Positions 26,714-36,294 of a DNA stretch of 52,614 nt are shown one piece after another; positions within the stretch are counted from its first letter, which is position 1; each line of letters starts with the position of its first letter. The notes beneath the pieces were generated by a model, which saw only the letters and a list, made by a program, of their open reading frames with translations, had not been told where the DNA came from and searched no databases. This DNA comes from SAR324 cluster bacterium (GTDB taxonomy: Bacteria; SAR324; NAC60-12), in contig JADGAT010000031.1 in assembly GCA_015231885.1 (NCBI GenBank), positions 1 to 52,614 on the forward strand, given 5' to 3'. The position numbers and the translations under genes are program-made.

Positions 26714-28726
26714 ATGGAAAACGCGCAAACAATCAAAAAGGACCGGCCGTGGTTGATGAGGACTTATTCTGGCCATAGTTCTGCCAAAGCCTCCAATGAG
26801 CTGTATCGAACCAATCTGGCAAAAGGGCAAACCGGATTATCGGTAGCATTCGATCTTCCGACCCAGACGGGTTACGATTCCGATCACCCTCTCGCCTATG
26901 GAGAAGTTGGCAAAGTCGGAGTTCCGATTTCTCATATTGAGGATATGGATCAGCTGTTTGAGGAAATTCCGTTAGACAAAATGAATACCTCGATGACCAT
27001 CAATGCTCCGACTGCCTGGTTGATGGCACTATATTTTGGTTTGGCAGAACGAAGAGGAATTGACCTCAAATTACTCAATGGAACCACTCAAAATGATATA
27101 GTGAAAGAATATTTGTCTCGTGGAACTTATATCTTTCCACCAGGCCCATCCATGAGGCTTACGGCTGATACCATCAACTACACTGTCAAAAACGTTCCAA
27201 AATGGAATCCAACCAATGTTTGCAGTTACCATCTCCAGGAAGCCGGAGCAACTCCTGTTCAGGAGCTGGCTTATGCATTATCTACAGGTATTGCGGTATT
27301 AGATAAAGTTAAAGAAAGTGGAGAAATTTCTCCAGAAGACTTTCCGCAAGTGGTAGGCCGTATTTCTTATTTTGTCAATGCCGGAATTCGATTTGTGGAA
27401 GAAATTTGTAAATTGCGGGCATTTACAGAGCTATGGGATGAGATTACTGAAAAACGCTATGGGGTAGAAGACTCTAAGTTGAGACGTTTCCGCTATGGCG
27501 TTCAGGTAAATTCGCTGGGATTGACAGAAACCCAGCCAGAGAACAACGTACAGCGAATCGTACTGGAAATGCTGGCAGTCGTTCTTTCAAAAAATGCTCG
27601 TGCCCGTGCAGTCCAGTTACCTGCCTGGAATGAAGCCATGGGACTTCCTCGTCCCTGGGATCAGCAATGGTCACTTCGTATCCAGCAAGTGTTAGCCTAT
27701 GAAACTGATTTGTTGGAATATGGGGATCTGTTTGACGGCTCTCCCGTCATCCAGGAAAAAGTGGATGCATTGGTTGCCGGCGCAAGAGAAGAGATGTCCA
27801 AAGTTGAGTCTCAAGGAGGGATTATCCATGCCATTGAATCCGGTTACATCAAACGGGAACTGGTCAACAGCCACATGCAGCGGTTGAGGGCAATTGAGTC
27901 CGGAGACTTAAAAATCATTGGTATCAACTGCTTTGAAGAAACCACCGATTCACCATTGACACAAGGTAGTGATGGAGGGATCATGAAAGTCGATCCACAG
28001 GCAGAACGAGACCAGATCGAAAGGCTTCGAGCACATAAAGCCAATCGAAATCAGCAAGAAGCAGAAGCTGCATTGAAAGGTCTGGAAGATACTGCCAAAA
28101 GCGATAATAATATCATGCCTGCAGCTATTCGCTGCGCACAGACAGGAGTGACCACTGGAGAGTGGGGGAACTGCCTGCGCGAGGTATTTGGAGAATTTCG
28201 TCCACCAACCGGAATTGATATTTCTATTCAGGCCAAAGGCAATGCAGAAAAAATTGAACAACTCCGCTCTCGTATTAAAGAGACCGTTGAAGCGATTGGA
28301 AGACCACTGAAACTGCTGGTTGGTAAACCAGGATTAGACGGCCATTCCAATGGAGCTGAGCAAATTGCAGTCAAAGCACGCGATGTTGGATTTGAAGTGG
28401 TCTACGACGGCATTCGATTAACCCCTCAGCAAATTGCACAAGCAGCCCAGGAAGAGGGGGTTCATATGGTGGGTTTGTCGATCCTGTCAGGAAGCCATTT
28501 AGAGCTTATCAAAACCGTTATTGAAGAGATGGGAAATCGGGATATGAAGTCGACTCCCGTCATTGCAGGCGGTATTATTCCAGTTGAAGACGAGAAACTT
28601 CTAGAAGGTTTTGGAGTGAAAGCCGTGTATACACCTAAGAATTTTGACATGAACGCCATTATGGGTGACATGGTTGACATCATCCGTAAAAGCCACGGTC
28701 TTGAGCCTTACGGAAATGTAGTATGA
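26714..28726 (+). CDS. ecm: Ethylmalonyl-CoA mutase (B12-dependent)
   Basis: Ecm rearranges ethylmalonyl-CoA to methylsuccinyl-CoA using adenosylcobalamin. The 670-aa chain begins with the MeaA/Ecm hallmark 'RPWLMRTYSGHSSAKASNELYRTNLAKGQTGLSVAFDLPTQ' and ends with a B12-binding domain: 'DGHSNG' near residues 542-547 (base-off cobalamin His), 'SILSGSH' and 'AGGIIP'. Length and single-chain form match Ecm rather than two-subunit methylmalonyl-CoA mutase; pathway neighbours support the assignment. Strong AAGGAAGGG site before ATG. Its TGA overlaps the ATG of meaB (ATGA), implying coupled translation with its chaperone. Confidence 0.93.
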   Translation: MENAQTIKKDRPWLMRTYSGHSSAKASNELYRTNLAKGQTGLSVAFDLPTQTGYDSDHPLAYGEVGKVGVPISHIEDMDQLFEEIPLDKMNTSMTINAPTAWLMALYFGLAERRGIDLKLLNGTTQNDIVKEYLSRGTYIFPPGPSMRLTADTINYTVKNVPKWNPTNVCSYHLQEAGATPVQELAYALSTGIAVLDKVKESGEISPEDFPQVVGRISYFVNAGIRFVEEICKLRAFTELWDEITEKRYGVEDSKLRRFRYGVQVNSLGLTETQPENNVQRIVLEMLAVVLSKNARARAVQLPAWNEAMGLPRPWDQQWSLRIQQVLAYETDLLEYGDLFDGSPVIQEKVDALVAGAREEMSKVESQGGIIHAIESGYIKRELVNSHMQRLRAIESGDLKIIGINCFEETTDSPLTQGSDGGIMKVDPQAERDQIERLRAHKANRNQQEAEAALKGLEDTAKSDNNIMPAAIRCAQTGVTTGEWGNCLREVFGEFRPPTGIDISIQAKGNAEKIEQLRSRIKETVEAIGRPLKLLVGKPGLDGHSNGAEQIAVKARDVGFEVVYDGIRLTPQQIAQAAQEEGVHMVGLSILSGSHLELIKTVIEEMGNRDMKSTPVIAGGIIPVEDEKLLEGFGVKAVYTPKNFDMNAIMGDMVDIIRKSHGLEPYGNVV

Positions 28727-29712
28727 TTCCATTGGAATTACCGGACCCCTTACAACTGGCAGAAGCCATTGTACAAGGGAATCGGTCTGCAGTGGCAAAT
28801 GCACTGAATATTATTGATAATAAACGACCAGAAGCAAAAGAATGTTCTGCTCAATTACTATCCGCATTGCCTCAAAAAAAATTATTGGAGGAGGGGCATC
28901 TCATTGGAATTACTGGTCCGCCGGGTGCAGGGAAATCTTCATTGGTTTCGGCACTTATCCACATCTGGCGCAAAGCAGGAGTCTCAATTGGTGTACTGGC
29001 AGTAGATCCTTCCAGTCGAATCAGCGGAGGTGCTCTTTTAGGAGATCGACTCCGCATTAAACTTCCTCAATTTGACGAAGGACTTTTTATTCGGTCTCTT
29101 GCCAGTCGAGGACATTTAGGAGGTTTAGCTTCCGAAGTATGGCCAATGGGGTTAGTTTTATTAGCTTGCTTCGATTTGGTCATCATTGAAACAATTGGTG
29201 TCGGGCAAACAGAAATCGATATCGCCAATGTCAGCGATACGGTTTGCTACATTGCTCAGCCAGCGTCTGGAGATAGTATTCAATATCTCAAATCAGGAGT
29301 AATGGAAATTCCTGATGTTTTAGTTGTCAATAAATCTGATTTGGGGACCCCAGCAAAAAAAACGGCTCGTGAACTAACGCGTTGTCTGGTTCCACCAGAA
29401 TCACAAACAGATTGGTCTATTCCCGTTCACCTGGTCAGTGCATCAGAGGGATCAGGAATAGAAAAATTGGCCCAAATTTTCGAAGAACACCGTGCCTGGT
29501 TATCCCAAGCAAATAAATTGACTTCCTCCCGTGTTGAACATCAAGCGGCTTGGGGGATTAAGTTACTGCGAGAAGAATTTGGAAGACATGGGCTGGAACT
29601 TGTGGGAGGAGAAACAACATTATTGCAGCAGTGGACATCTCATGTAGCGTCACCGCTGGAAATTTTTGAAGTATTTCGAAAAAAAATACTGACTCACTGG
29701 AAAAAAATTTAA
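28723..29712 (+). CDS. meaB: MeaB/ArgK-type G-protein chaperone of the mutase
   Basis: MeaB GTPases load and protect acyl-CoA mutases. The 329-aa chain has Walker A 'GPPGAGKSSL' (residues ~65-74), 'VDPSSRISGGALLGDR' and 'ETIGVGQTE' (switch/Walker B area), and the base-binding 'NKSD'. Its ATG overlaps the ecm stop, so it is a dedicated partner of Ecm. It ends 76 bases before ccr, with an inverted repeat in between. Confidence 0.95.
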   Translation: MIPLELPDPLQLAEAIVQGNRSAVANALNIIDNKRPEAKECSAQLLSALPQKKLLEEGHLIGITGPPGAGKSSLVSALIHIWRKAGVSIGVLAVDPSSRISGGALLGDRLRIKLPQFDEGLFIRSLASRGHLGGLASEVWPMGLVLLACFDLVIIETIGVGQTEIDIANVSDTVCYIAQPASGDSIQYLKSGVMEIPDVLVVNKSDLGTPAKKTARELTRCLVPPESQTDWSIPVHLVSASEGSGIEKLAQIFEEHRAWLSQANKLTSSRVEHQAAWGIKLLREEFGRHGLELVGGETTLLQQWTSHVASPLEIFEVFRKKILTHWKKI

Positions 29713-29720
29713 CCCAAACA

Positions 29721-29760
29721 CAGAGAAAATTTATGGAAACGCCATCCACTATTTTCTCTG
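29721..29760 (+). promoter_or_regulatory. Perfect 10-bp inverted repeat upstream of ccr
   Basis: CAGAGAAAAT (29721-29730) is an exact inverted repeat of ATTTTCTCTG (29751-29760). Within the loop, ATGG (29733-29736) and CCAT (29742-29745) pair as well. It ends about 17 bases before the AAGGAG site of ccr. It could act as an RNA hairpin that blocks or paces transcription between meaB and ccr, or as a protein-binding operator for a separate ccr promoter. No T tract follows. Confidence 0.55.
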
Positions 29761-29788
29761 AAACCACCATAACTGATAAGGAGCAAAA

Positions 29789-31543
29789 ATGTCTCAAGAA
29801 GTATATGATATCGGTAGTGCACCTCCTCTTGGAGTCGTACCCAAAAAAATGAATGCCTGGCTGATACGACCAGAGCGCTTTGGAGAACCCACTCAAGCAT
29901 TTCAAAAAGAGCAAGTCGATGTTCCTGCTATTAAGGATGACGAAGTACTGGTTTATGTAATGGCAGCAGGTATTAACTACAATAATGTCTGGGCAGCCTT
30001 GGGAATTCCAGTGAATGTGATCAAAGCACGAAATAAACAGGGAGAACCAGAAGAATTCCACATTGGAGGTTCTGATTGTTCCGGTATTGTTTATAAAGTG
30101 GGAAAAGATGTCACTGACTGGAAAGTTGGAGATGAAGTGGTTGCTCATTGTGGAACATTCGACAGAAATTGTGCCCACGTTGCCGCAGGACACGATCCCA
30201 TGTATTCTCCAAGCTTTAAAATCTGGGGATATGAAACCAACTTCGGAAGTTTTGCCCAATTTACAAAACTGCAAGCACACCAGTTGGTCAAGCGTCCACA
30301 ACATTTAAACTGGGAAGAGTCAGCATCCTACATGCTGGTAGGAGCAACCGCATATCGAATGTTGTTAGGCTGGGGAGAAAGCAATGTCCAAAAGAATGAT
30401 GTTGTTTTAATCTGGGGTGCCTCAGGTGGTCTTGGATCCATGGCCATTCAAATCGTAAAAGCCCTAGGCGCCATTCCAGTTGCAGTCGTTTCCAGTGAAG
30501 ACAAATTTGATTATTGTATGAAGTTGGGCGCAAAAGGCTGCATCAACCGGAAAGATTTTGATCACTGGGGAATGTTGCCTCATTGGAAAGATCATGTTGG
30601 ATACAATGACTGGCTGAAAGGTGTTCGAAAATTCGGGAAAGCCATTTGGGATGTATTGGGCGAAAAACGAGGTCCTCGAGTAGTCTTTGAACATCCTGGA
30701 GAATCCACAATCCCGACATCTATCTTCGTTTGTGAAACCGGTGGTATGGTTTCTATTTGTGCTGGAACTTCCGGCTACAACGCAACTGTTGATCTGCGCT
30801 ACCTTTGGATGCGCCAGAAACGACTGCAAGGATCTCACTTTGCTAACGATGAACAAGCATATGGATTCAACGATCTCGTTCTGTCCGGACACGTTGATCC
30901 ATGTCTTGCCAAGGCATATACTTATGAAGAATTGCCTCACGTCCATCAATTGATGTATGAAAACAAACATCCACAAGGCAACATGGCGGTTTTGATTGGC
31001 GCCACGGAATTTGATACTGGTATCAATGATCCAGAACATCGTTCTAAAGTCGATACAACTGTATTGGTGACTGCTGATGTCCGCGACACACCTCATGTAC
31101 CTGTTTTAGATCCTGAATCAGAAATTAAAGCAGACGGAGCAGCAAAAGTAGAGATATCTGTTACTGAGTTGATGCACAAAGGATTGATTTCCTGCTCACC
31201 AGATGATAGTGCAAGTACTGTGATTAAGAAGATGCTGGATGACCACATTCACGCGATTGTTGTTACCGATGCCAACAATCGTCCGATTGGTGTGATTTCA
31301 CAAACAGACATCATATTGGCAAGTCAAGGAAAAACAAAAGAGGCGTTGCATAAAATTAATGCACAAAAATTAATGACTCCAGGATGTATCACTTGTGATT
31401 CGGGCCAAACCGTTTCCCAGGCAATCACATTAATGACACGCAATCGTGTTCACCGTGTTGTTATTGTTGATAATTCCGGAGATGCTCCTGTTGCGATCGG
31501 AGTATTGTCGATGACTGACATTATTTCTCATAGCCTAGCATAA
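29789..31543 (+). CDS. ccr: Crotonyl-CoA carboxylase/reductase with fused CBS-domain pair
   Basis: Ccr reduces and carboxylates crotonyl-CoA with NADPH and CO2 to ethylmalonyl-CoA, the key step of the pathway. Residues ~1-435 are a standard Ccr: '[19 protein letters not shown]', '[14 protein letters not shown]', '[13 protein letters not shown]', '[15 protein letters not shown]' and the NADPH loop '[20 protein letters not shown]'. Classical Ccr ends near 430-450 aa. Here the same frame continues with a linker and two CBS domains (residues ~454-513 and ~523-583), each with the adenosine-ligand motif ('GVISQTDI', 'GVLSMTDI'). The fusion suggests direct allosteric control by an adenine nucleotide; that is inference. 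AAGGAG lies 5 bases before ATG. Last gene of the operon. Confidence 0.95.
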   Translation: MSQEVYDIGSAPPLGVVPKKMNAWLIRPERFGEPTQAFQKEQVDVPAIKDDEVLVYVMAAGINYNNVWAALGIPVNVIKARNKQGEPEEFHIGGSDCSGIVYKVGKDVTDWKVGDEVVAHCGTFDRNCAHVAAGHDPMYSPSFKIWGYETNFGSFAQFTKLQAHQLVKRPQHLNWEESASYMLVGATAYRMLLGWGESNVQKNDVVLIWGASGGLGSMAIQIVKALGAIPVAVVSSEDKFDYCMKLGAKGCINRKDFDHWGMLPHWKDHVGYNDWLKGVRKFGKAIWDVLGEKRGPRVVFEHPGESTIPTSIFVCETGGMVSICAGTSGYNATVDLRYLWMRQKRLQGSHFANDEQAYGFNDLVLSGHVDPCLAKAYTYEELPHVHQLMYENKHPQGNMAVLIGATEFDTGINDPEHRSKVDTTVLVTADVRDTPHVPVLDPESEIKADGAAKVEISVTELMHKGLISCSPDDSASTVIKKMLDDHIHAIVVTDANNRPIGVISQTDIILASQGKTKEALHKINAQKLMTPGCITCDSGQTVSQAITLMTRNRVHRVVIVDNSGDAPVAIGVLSMTDIISHSLA

Positions 31544-31552
31544 TGCTGTTGA

Positions 31553-31587
31553 TTGCTGGTTTCTCATTCAGAAACCAGCAATTTATT
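31553..31587. terminator. Strong intrinsic terminator after ccr
   Basis: TTGCTGGTTTCT (31553-31564) and AGAAACCAGCAA (31570-31581) form a perfect 12-bp stem with a 5-base loop, followed by TTTATT. Reading the other way, the stem is followed by TCAACAGC, so it works best for ccr; it may also protect the 3' end of the facing gene at 31593. Confidence 0.85.
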
Positions 31588-31592
31588 GCTTC

Positions 31593-32453
31593 TTATGAAA
31601 CAGGGATTTTTGTGTGAAACAAACATCCCTGTTCATCTTTTTCCAAAGCATACAGAGAAGAAATTCCCTGCTCTTTCAAAAATTTAAACACCTTCTCATA
31701 ATTCAGCCCCACCTCCTTAGGATGATGGGAATCATCACCCAAAGTAACTTTTCCTCCTAAAGAAATGAGCATCTGCAGAATTTTGTACTGTGGATAAGGT
31801 TCTCTCTGTTTCTTCTTGAATGCCCTCGCATTTATCTCTACCAATGCATCATAAGAAATCGCACAGGTGAGGTTTCTCTCTATTTTTTCCCAAATTTTTG
31901 CTGATAAGGAAAACTCTGGTCGAAAGAGGCGTATCAAATCAAAATGGCCCACCACCTGAGGACGAATGCGCTGTAATAGTTCAAACTGGGCATCATAATA
32001 AGCACAAAACACAGCTTCTGTCCCCCCTAACAATTGTTCCAGCTTTTCAAAATCACTTTCGCTGTAATCAGAGGGAATCTGATTGACATAATGGACCGAT
32101 CCCACTAAATAGTCTGGACTGTATTTATGATAGAAATGTTCTATTTCATCAAAATTAGTACCAATCAATTCTGTTTCCATTCCAACCAGTATATGAATTT
32201 GTTCTTTGTATTTGTATTGTAATTGGCGGCCTTCCTGGATATACAATGCAAACATACGCTCCAGTTGTTCTGGTGTGCGACCACGCTCACACTCTTCAGG
32301 ATAGAGATATTCAGTCTGAGTACGCGGCATATGTTCTGACAGGCCATAATGGGTAAAACCTTGTTCAATGGCATTGCAAATAATATCTTCCAGTTTTCCT
32401 TCAGCATGGTCACAATAGTTGCCACTATGACCACCATGGAATGAAATAGGCAT
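31593..32453 (-). CDS. PHP-family histidinol-phosphatase-like protein
   Basis: A 286-aa polymerase/histidinol-phosphatase (PHP) domain: metal-binding elements 'FHGGHSGNYCDHAEG', 'YGLSEHMPR', 'GMETEL', 'GSVHYV', 'GHFDLIRLF' and 'TLGDDSHHPKEVG' occur in the usual order. The match is to the HisK/HisJ group that makes histidinol from its phosphate; generic PHP phosphatase is the alternative. The open frame extends to 32732, but this would overlap the divergent gene; ATG 32453 with GGAG 5 bases upstream begins right at the family motif. Its start is only 27 bases from the start of the divergent gene. Confidence 0.8.
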   Translation of the reverse strand: MPISFHGGHSGNYCDHAEGKLEDIICNAIEQGFTHYGLSEHMPRTQTEYLYPEECERGRTPEQLERMFALYIQEGRQLQYKYKEQIHILVGMETELIGTNFDEIEHFYHKYSPDYLVGSVHYVNQIPSDYSESDFEKLEQLLGGTEAVFCAYYDAQFELLQRIRPQVVGHFDLIRLFRPEFSLSAKIWEKIERNLTCAISYDALVEINARAFKKKQREPYPQYKILQMLISLGGKVTLGDDSHHPKEVGLNYEKVFKFLKEQGISSLYALEKDEQGCLFHTKIPVS

Positions 32454-32480
32454 TGTTACTCCAAAGTTGAGAAAAATACA

Positions 32481-34088
32481 TTGATTCAGCGTAAACACAT
32501 CATCAACAAGACAATCCTGATTATTGGAATTTCTCTGATTTGCTACTTGCTCATACCAACCTGTGCTATTGCACAAAGCTTTATTGTACAGCAGGGAAAA
32601 GCCACTGTTCCTATTGTCAATGAAAATGTTGCTCAAGCAGAGAATAAAGCGGTGTTTGAGGCAAAACAGGTAATTATTCAAGAGGTGCTGCCTCAGTTGA
32701 TTGACACCACGATACTGGCTCAGGTTGAGCAACAGATTAAAACAAATATTTTAAAAAATCCTGATCAGTTTATTGAATCCATTCGAGTCATTGAAACATC
32801 TGAATCGGAAAACTCCGCAGAGTTTTCGATCCTCCTGGAAGCTCGTATTTTTAAAAACAAGATTATCTCACATCTCAAACAACTCAATTTATCGCTGCTG
32901 GATGATCCTACCAGGCAAGTGACTTTATTTTTTGACTCCAAAGATTCTGCCTGGCAAAACCCTACAAAAAAAGAAACGATCCGCACATTAAACCAGCTTT
33001 TCAAACCATATAAGCTACATATCCGAAAGGCAAGACCATTGAACTCGGCATGGGTAAAGAGTCTTACAACTCATTCAAAGCAACCGCTGCCTCAACAACT
33101 CATCCTCAATTCTAAAAGTTCGGCTCTCCTATTCCTGGACTTTCAATTCAAACGGCTACCTTCAAAAAATAAGAAAAAGCCTTTATTTGTTAAATTACAA
33201 TTGAATTTGTATGATGCCTCTAATGGAAAGTATTTGAAACAGGCAAACACTGCAAAAACATTTAACGACTGGAGTGCAAAACAAGACGCTCCCGAATTAT
33301 TAAACAAATTAGCACTAACGTGGAACCCATTAATTACCGCGTTGATCTCTGCAGAAAAGAAGAGTGGGGATCTTGTCAGCATAAAGCTGTCTGGATTGTC
33401 AACACCCCAGCAGGAGACTATTTTCCTACAAAATATTCTGAATAGACAAGGATTATGGGACTATATTCAACTACACACACTGGCGAACGACTACACGATG
33501 TATCATGCTGTCTATTCAGGAAACCGCCAAACATTAGTCTCCAGCTTAAAACAGTCATCCTTTCCTTCCTACCAGGTACAAAGTGCTGTTTGGAACAGTG
33601 ATCAATTGGAAATTCAATTTCAAAGCAAAGAAACACTCAGCCCATTAGAGTCCTATCAACCCGTTGATCTCGTTGAACGATGGATCACAGAACATAAAAT
33701 AAAAACCCCGGAAAAAAAAGTTCCCACAGAAAAGTTGAAAACGGTTTACACCCTTCCTTCAGAAACGGGTGTTTATGATGTGATCCGCAGTCGAGGAGAC
33801 AGTACTCTCTTCAAAGTTGAATCTAAACATCCCTTGCAGAAAATGACTGGAAAATGGCAGCAAATTGGTAAGACGAACTTATCCCCTGAACTTTCTGTAT
33901 ATGATGCACAACACCATCTTATCAAACGATATGCACCAAAACACAATGGCATGATTGAATTTCAATATCAATTACCCAAAGATCAATCTCATTTCTATAT
34001 TCGAATCAATGATCAAATAGGCTATCTGGAAGGAGAAGCAGGAAGCTATCTTTTTGTCCATTACATAATACAAATATTATCTTCCTAA
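32481..34088 (+). CDS. Exported hypothetical protein (535 aa)
   Basis: A signal peptide is evident ('KTILIIGISLICYLLIPTCAIAQ' then 'SF'). The first mature residues ('VQQGKATVPIVNENVAQAENKAVFEAKQVIIQEVLPQLI') resemble the FlgT N-terminal or LPP20-like domain of envelope proteins. The rest is mixed and not recognised. The start is a TTG (32481); no ATG is available in place, and a weak GAGA lies upstream. Its promoter must lie inside the divergent PHP gene, since only 27 bases separate the two starts. Its stop overlaps the convergent STAS gene by 12 bases. Envelope location is supported; function unknown. Confidence 0.65.
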   Translation: MIQRKHIINKTILIIGISLICYLLIPTCAIAQSFIVQQGKATVPIVNENVAQAENKAVFEAKQVIIQEVLPQLIDTTILAQVEQQIKTNILKNPDQFIESIRVIETSESENSAEFSILLEARIFKNKIISHLKQLNLSLLDDPTRQVTLFFDSKDSAWQNPTKKETIRTLNQLFKPYKLHIRKARPLNSAWVKSLTTHSKQPLPQQLILNSKSSALLFLDFQFKRLPSKNKKKPLFVKLQLNLYDASNGKYLKQANTAKTFNDWSAKQDAPELLNKLALTWNPLITALISAEKKSGDLVSIKLSGLSTPQQETIFLQNILNRQGLWDYIQLHTLANDYTMYHAVYSGNRQTLVSSLKQSSFPSYQVQSAVWNSDQLEIQFQSKETLSPLESYQPVDLVERWITEHKIKTPEKKVPTEKLKTVYTLPSETGVYDVIRSRGDSTLFKVESKHPLQKMTGKWQQIGKTNLSPELSVYDAQHHLIKRYAPKHNGMIEFQYQLPKDQSHFYIRINDQIGYLEGEAGSYLFVHYIIQILSS

Positions 34089-34403
34089 TGCAGCAATACC
34101 CTCTGAGCAGTTTTTAAATACAAAAAGCAGATGATCGATTCCTGCAATTTTTAACAATTTACTATTATTATCAGATAAATTAAAAAGCCCCAGCTTGATC
34201 TGAATTTCTTCTAAATTCTTACAAAGGGACACAATAATACTTAAAGTTGTTGAAGTAATAAGACCTAAATCATGCATATCGAGTAATACAACAGACATTT
34301 TCGACTGTTCAACTTGATCTATAACCTCATGTACGTCATCTAAGGTAAAAGGGGATATGATTGTTCCAATATAAATATTTTTTTTTATTTTGCTTTCCAA
34401 CAT
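34077..34403 (-). CDS. STAS-domain protein (anti-sigma-antagonist-like, 108 aa)
   Basis: The 108-aa chain fits a single STAS domain: 'IGTIISPFTLDDVHEVIDQVEQSKMSVVLLDMHDLGLITSTTLSIIVSLCKNL', with Ser/Thr residues at the position phosphorylated in SpoIIAA-like proteins, then 'KLGLFNLSDNNSKLLKIAGIDHLLFVF'. Such proteins act in partner-switching signalling; no kinase or phosphatase partner is adjacent. It overlaps the end of the convergent exported protein by 12 bases and is divergent from kdsA (68 bases between starts). No clear ribosome binding site. Confidence 0.7.
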   Translation of the reverse strand: MLESKIKKNIYIGTIISPFTLDDVHEVIDQVEQSKMSVVLLDMHDLGLITSTTLSIIVSLCKNLEEIQIKLGLFNLSDNNSKLLKIAGIDHLLFVFKNCSEGIAALGR

Positions 34404-34405
34404 AG

Positions 34406-35317
<912 letters not shown>

Positions 35318-35355
35318 ATTCATCTCGATTGTCACAATACAGGAACCCTCCGCAA

Positions 35356-36294
35356 ATGACCAAAAAAATTTTTCTAGTTACCCTGTTGCTGGTTCTAGGC
35401 GGCTGGAGCGGCTGCCAAATCCACCAAGAGTTCATAAGAAAAGGATGTTTCCCCCTTTCTTCAGACATTACGAAATCCCCTATTACAACGGTATCCCCAA
35501 CTTCACTAAAATTTATTGCAGTAGGAGATGTTGGTACGGGCAATAAAGATCAAAAACAGGTTGCTGAAACAATATATCATATTTGTCATAAAAAAGGATG
35601 CGACCTCATTTTAATGCTGGGAGATAACTTTTACCCAGATGGTGTTGCCTCTCCAGAAGATCCGTTATTTACAACAGTTTTTGAAAACATGTACACCCGC
35701 ATCGATAAGCCCTTCTTTGCTGTTGTGGGCAATCATGACCTGCACCAGAGCGGATTGTCGCAAATCATGTATAGTCTAAAAAACCCGCGATGGAACATGC
35801 CTAATTTCAGCTATTATTTTGAAGCAGGGCCTGCTCGTTTTTTTGCAGTCAATACAGAATGCAATCTATGGGGACTCCATGAATTGGAGGTGATGTTGGA
35901 TGGAGTCTCATCTCCTTCCCCTTGGTCATTTGTGTTCACACACCGACCCATTTACAGCAGCGGCACTCATGGAGACACCGACCCAGTCATGCGTTGGTAC
36001 TGGCAACAATTTTTGCAAGACAAGATAGATTTTTATCTGGCAGGCCATGACCATGAACTGGAGCACTTACAAAAACCTGGTAAAGCAACAGAGTATATTG
36101 TTAGTGGTGCAGGAGGACAGCACTACCGTTCTCCAAAAGACAGAGAAAGGACGACCTCCTCCGAAATCCCGAGTCTATTCATTTTCCAAAACACTGGATT
36201 TGCTTGGTTTGACGTGAAAAGGGAGAAAGTACACATGCAGTTTATTGACGGAGAAGGCCATGTACTTTACGAGTTCAGCAAAAGAAAAAATTAA
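35356..36294 (+). CDS. Exported purple acid phosphatase-like metallophosphoesterase
   Basis: A 312-aa protein of the tartrate-resistant (type 5) acid phosphatase group: 'AVGDVGTGNKDQ', 'LMLGDNFYPDG', 'AVVGNHDLHQ', 'VFTHRPIYSSGTHGD' and 'YLAGHDHELEHL' hold the dimetal ligands in order. The N-terminus is a signal peptide ('IFLVTLLLVLGGWSGC'); the Cys could be lipidated, although Trp at -3 is not a standard lipobox. The start is ATG 35356. It lies 38 bases after kdsA and ends exactly where the convergent PTPS-like gene ends. It likely hydrolyses phosphomonoesters outside the cytoplasm. Confidence 0.85.
   Translation: MTKKIFLVTLLLVLGGWSGCQIHQEFIRKGCFPLSSDITKSPITTVSPTSLKFIAVGDVGTGNKDQKQVAETIYHICHKKGCDLILMLGDNFYPDGVASPEDPLFTTVFENMYTRIDKPFFAVVGNHDLHQSGLSQIMYSLKNPRWNMPNFSYYFEAGPARFFAVNTECNLWGLHELEVMLDGVSSPSPWSFVFTHRPIYSSGTHGDTDPVMRWYWQQFLQDKIDFYLAGHDHELEHLQKPGKATEYIVSGAGGQHYRSPKDRERTTSSEIPSLFIFQNTGFAWFDVKREKVHMQFIDGEGHVLYEFSKRKN

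Noticed and set aside
32454..32732. 93-codon N-terminal extension of the PHP phosphatase
   Set aside because: It would overlap the divergent exported protein and lies upstream of a good ribosome binding site at the family start.
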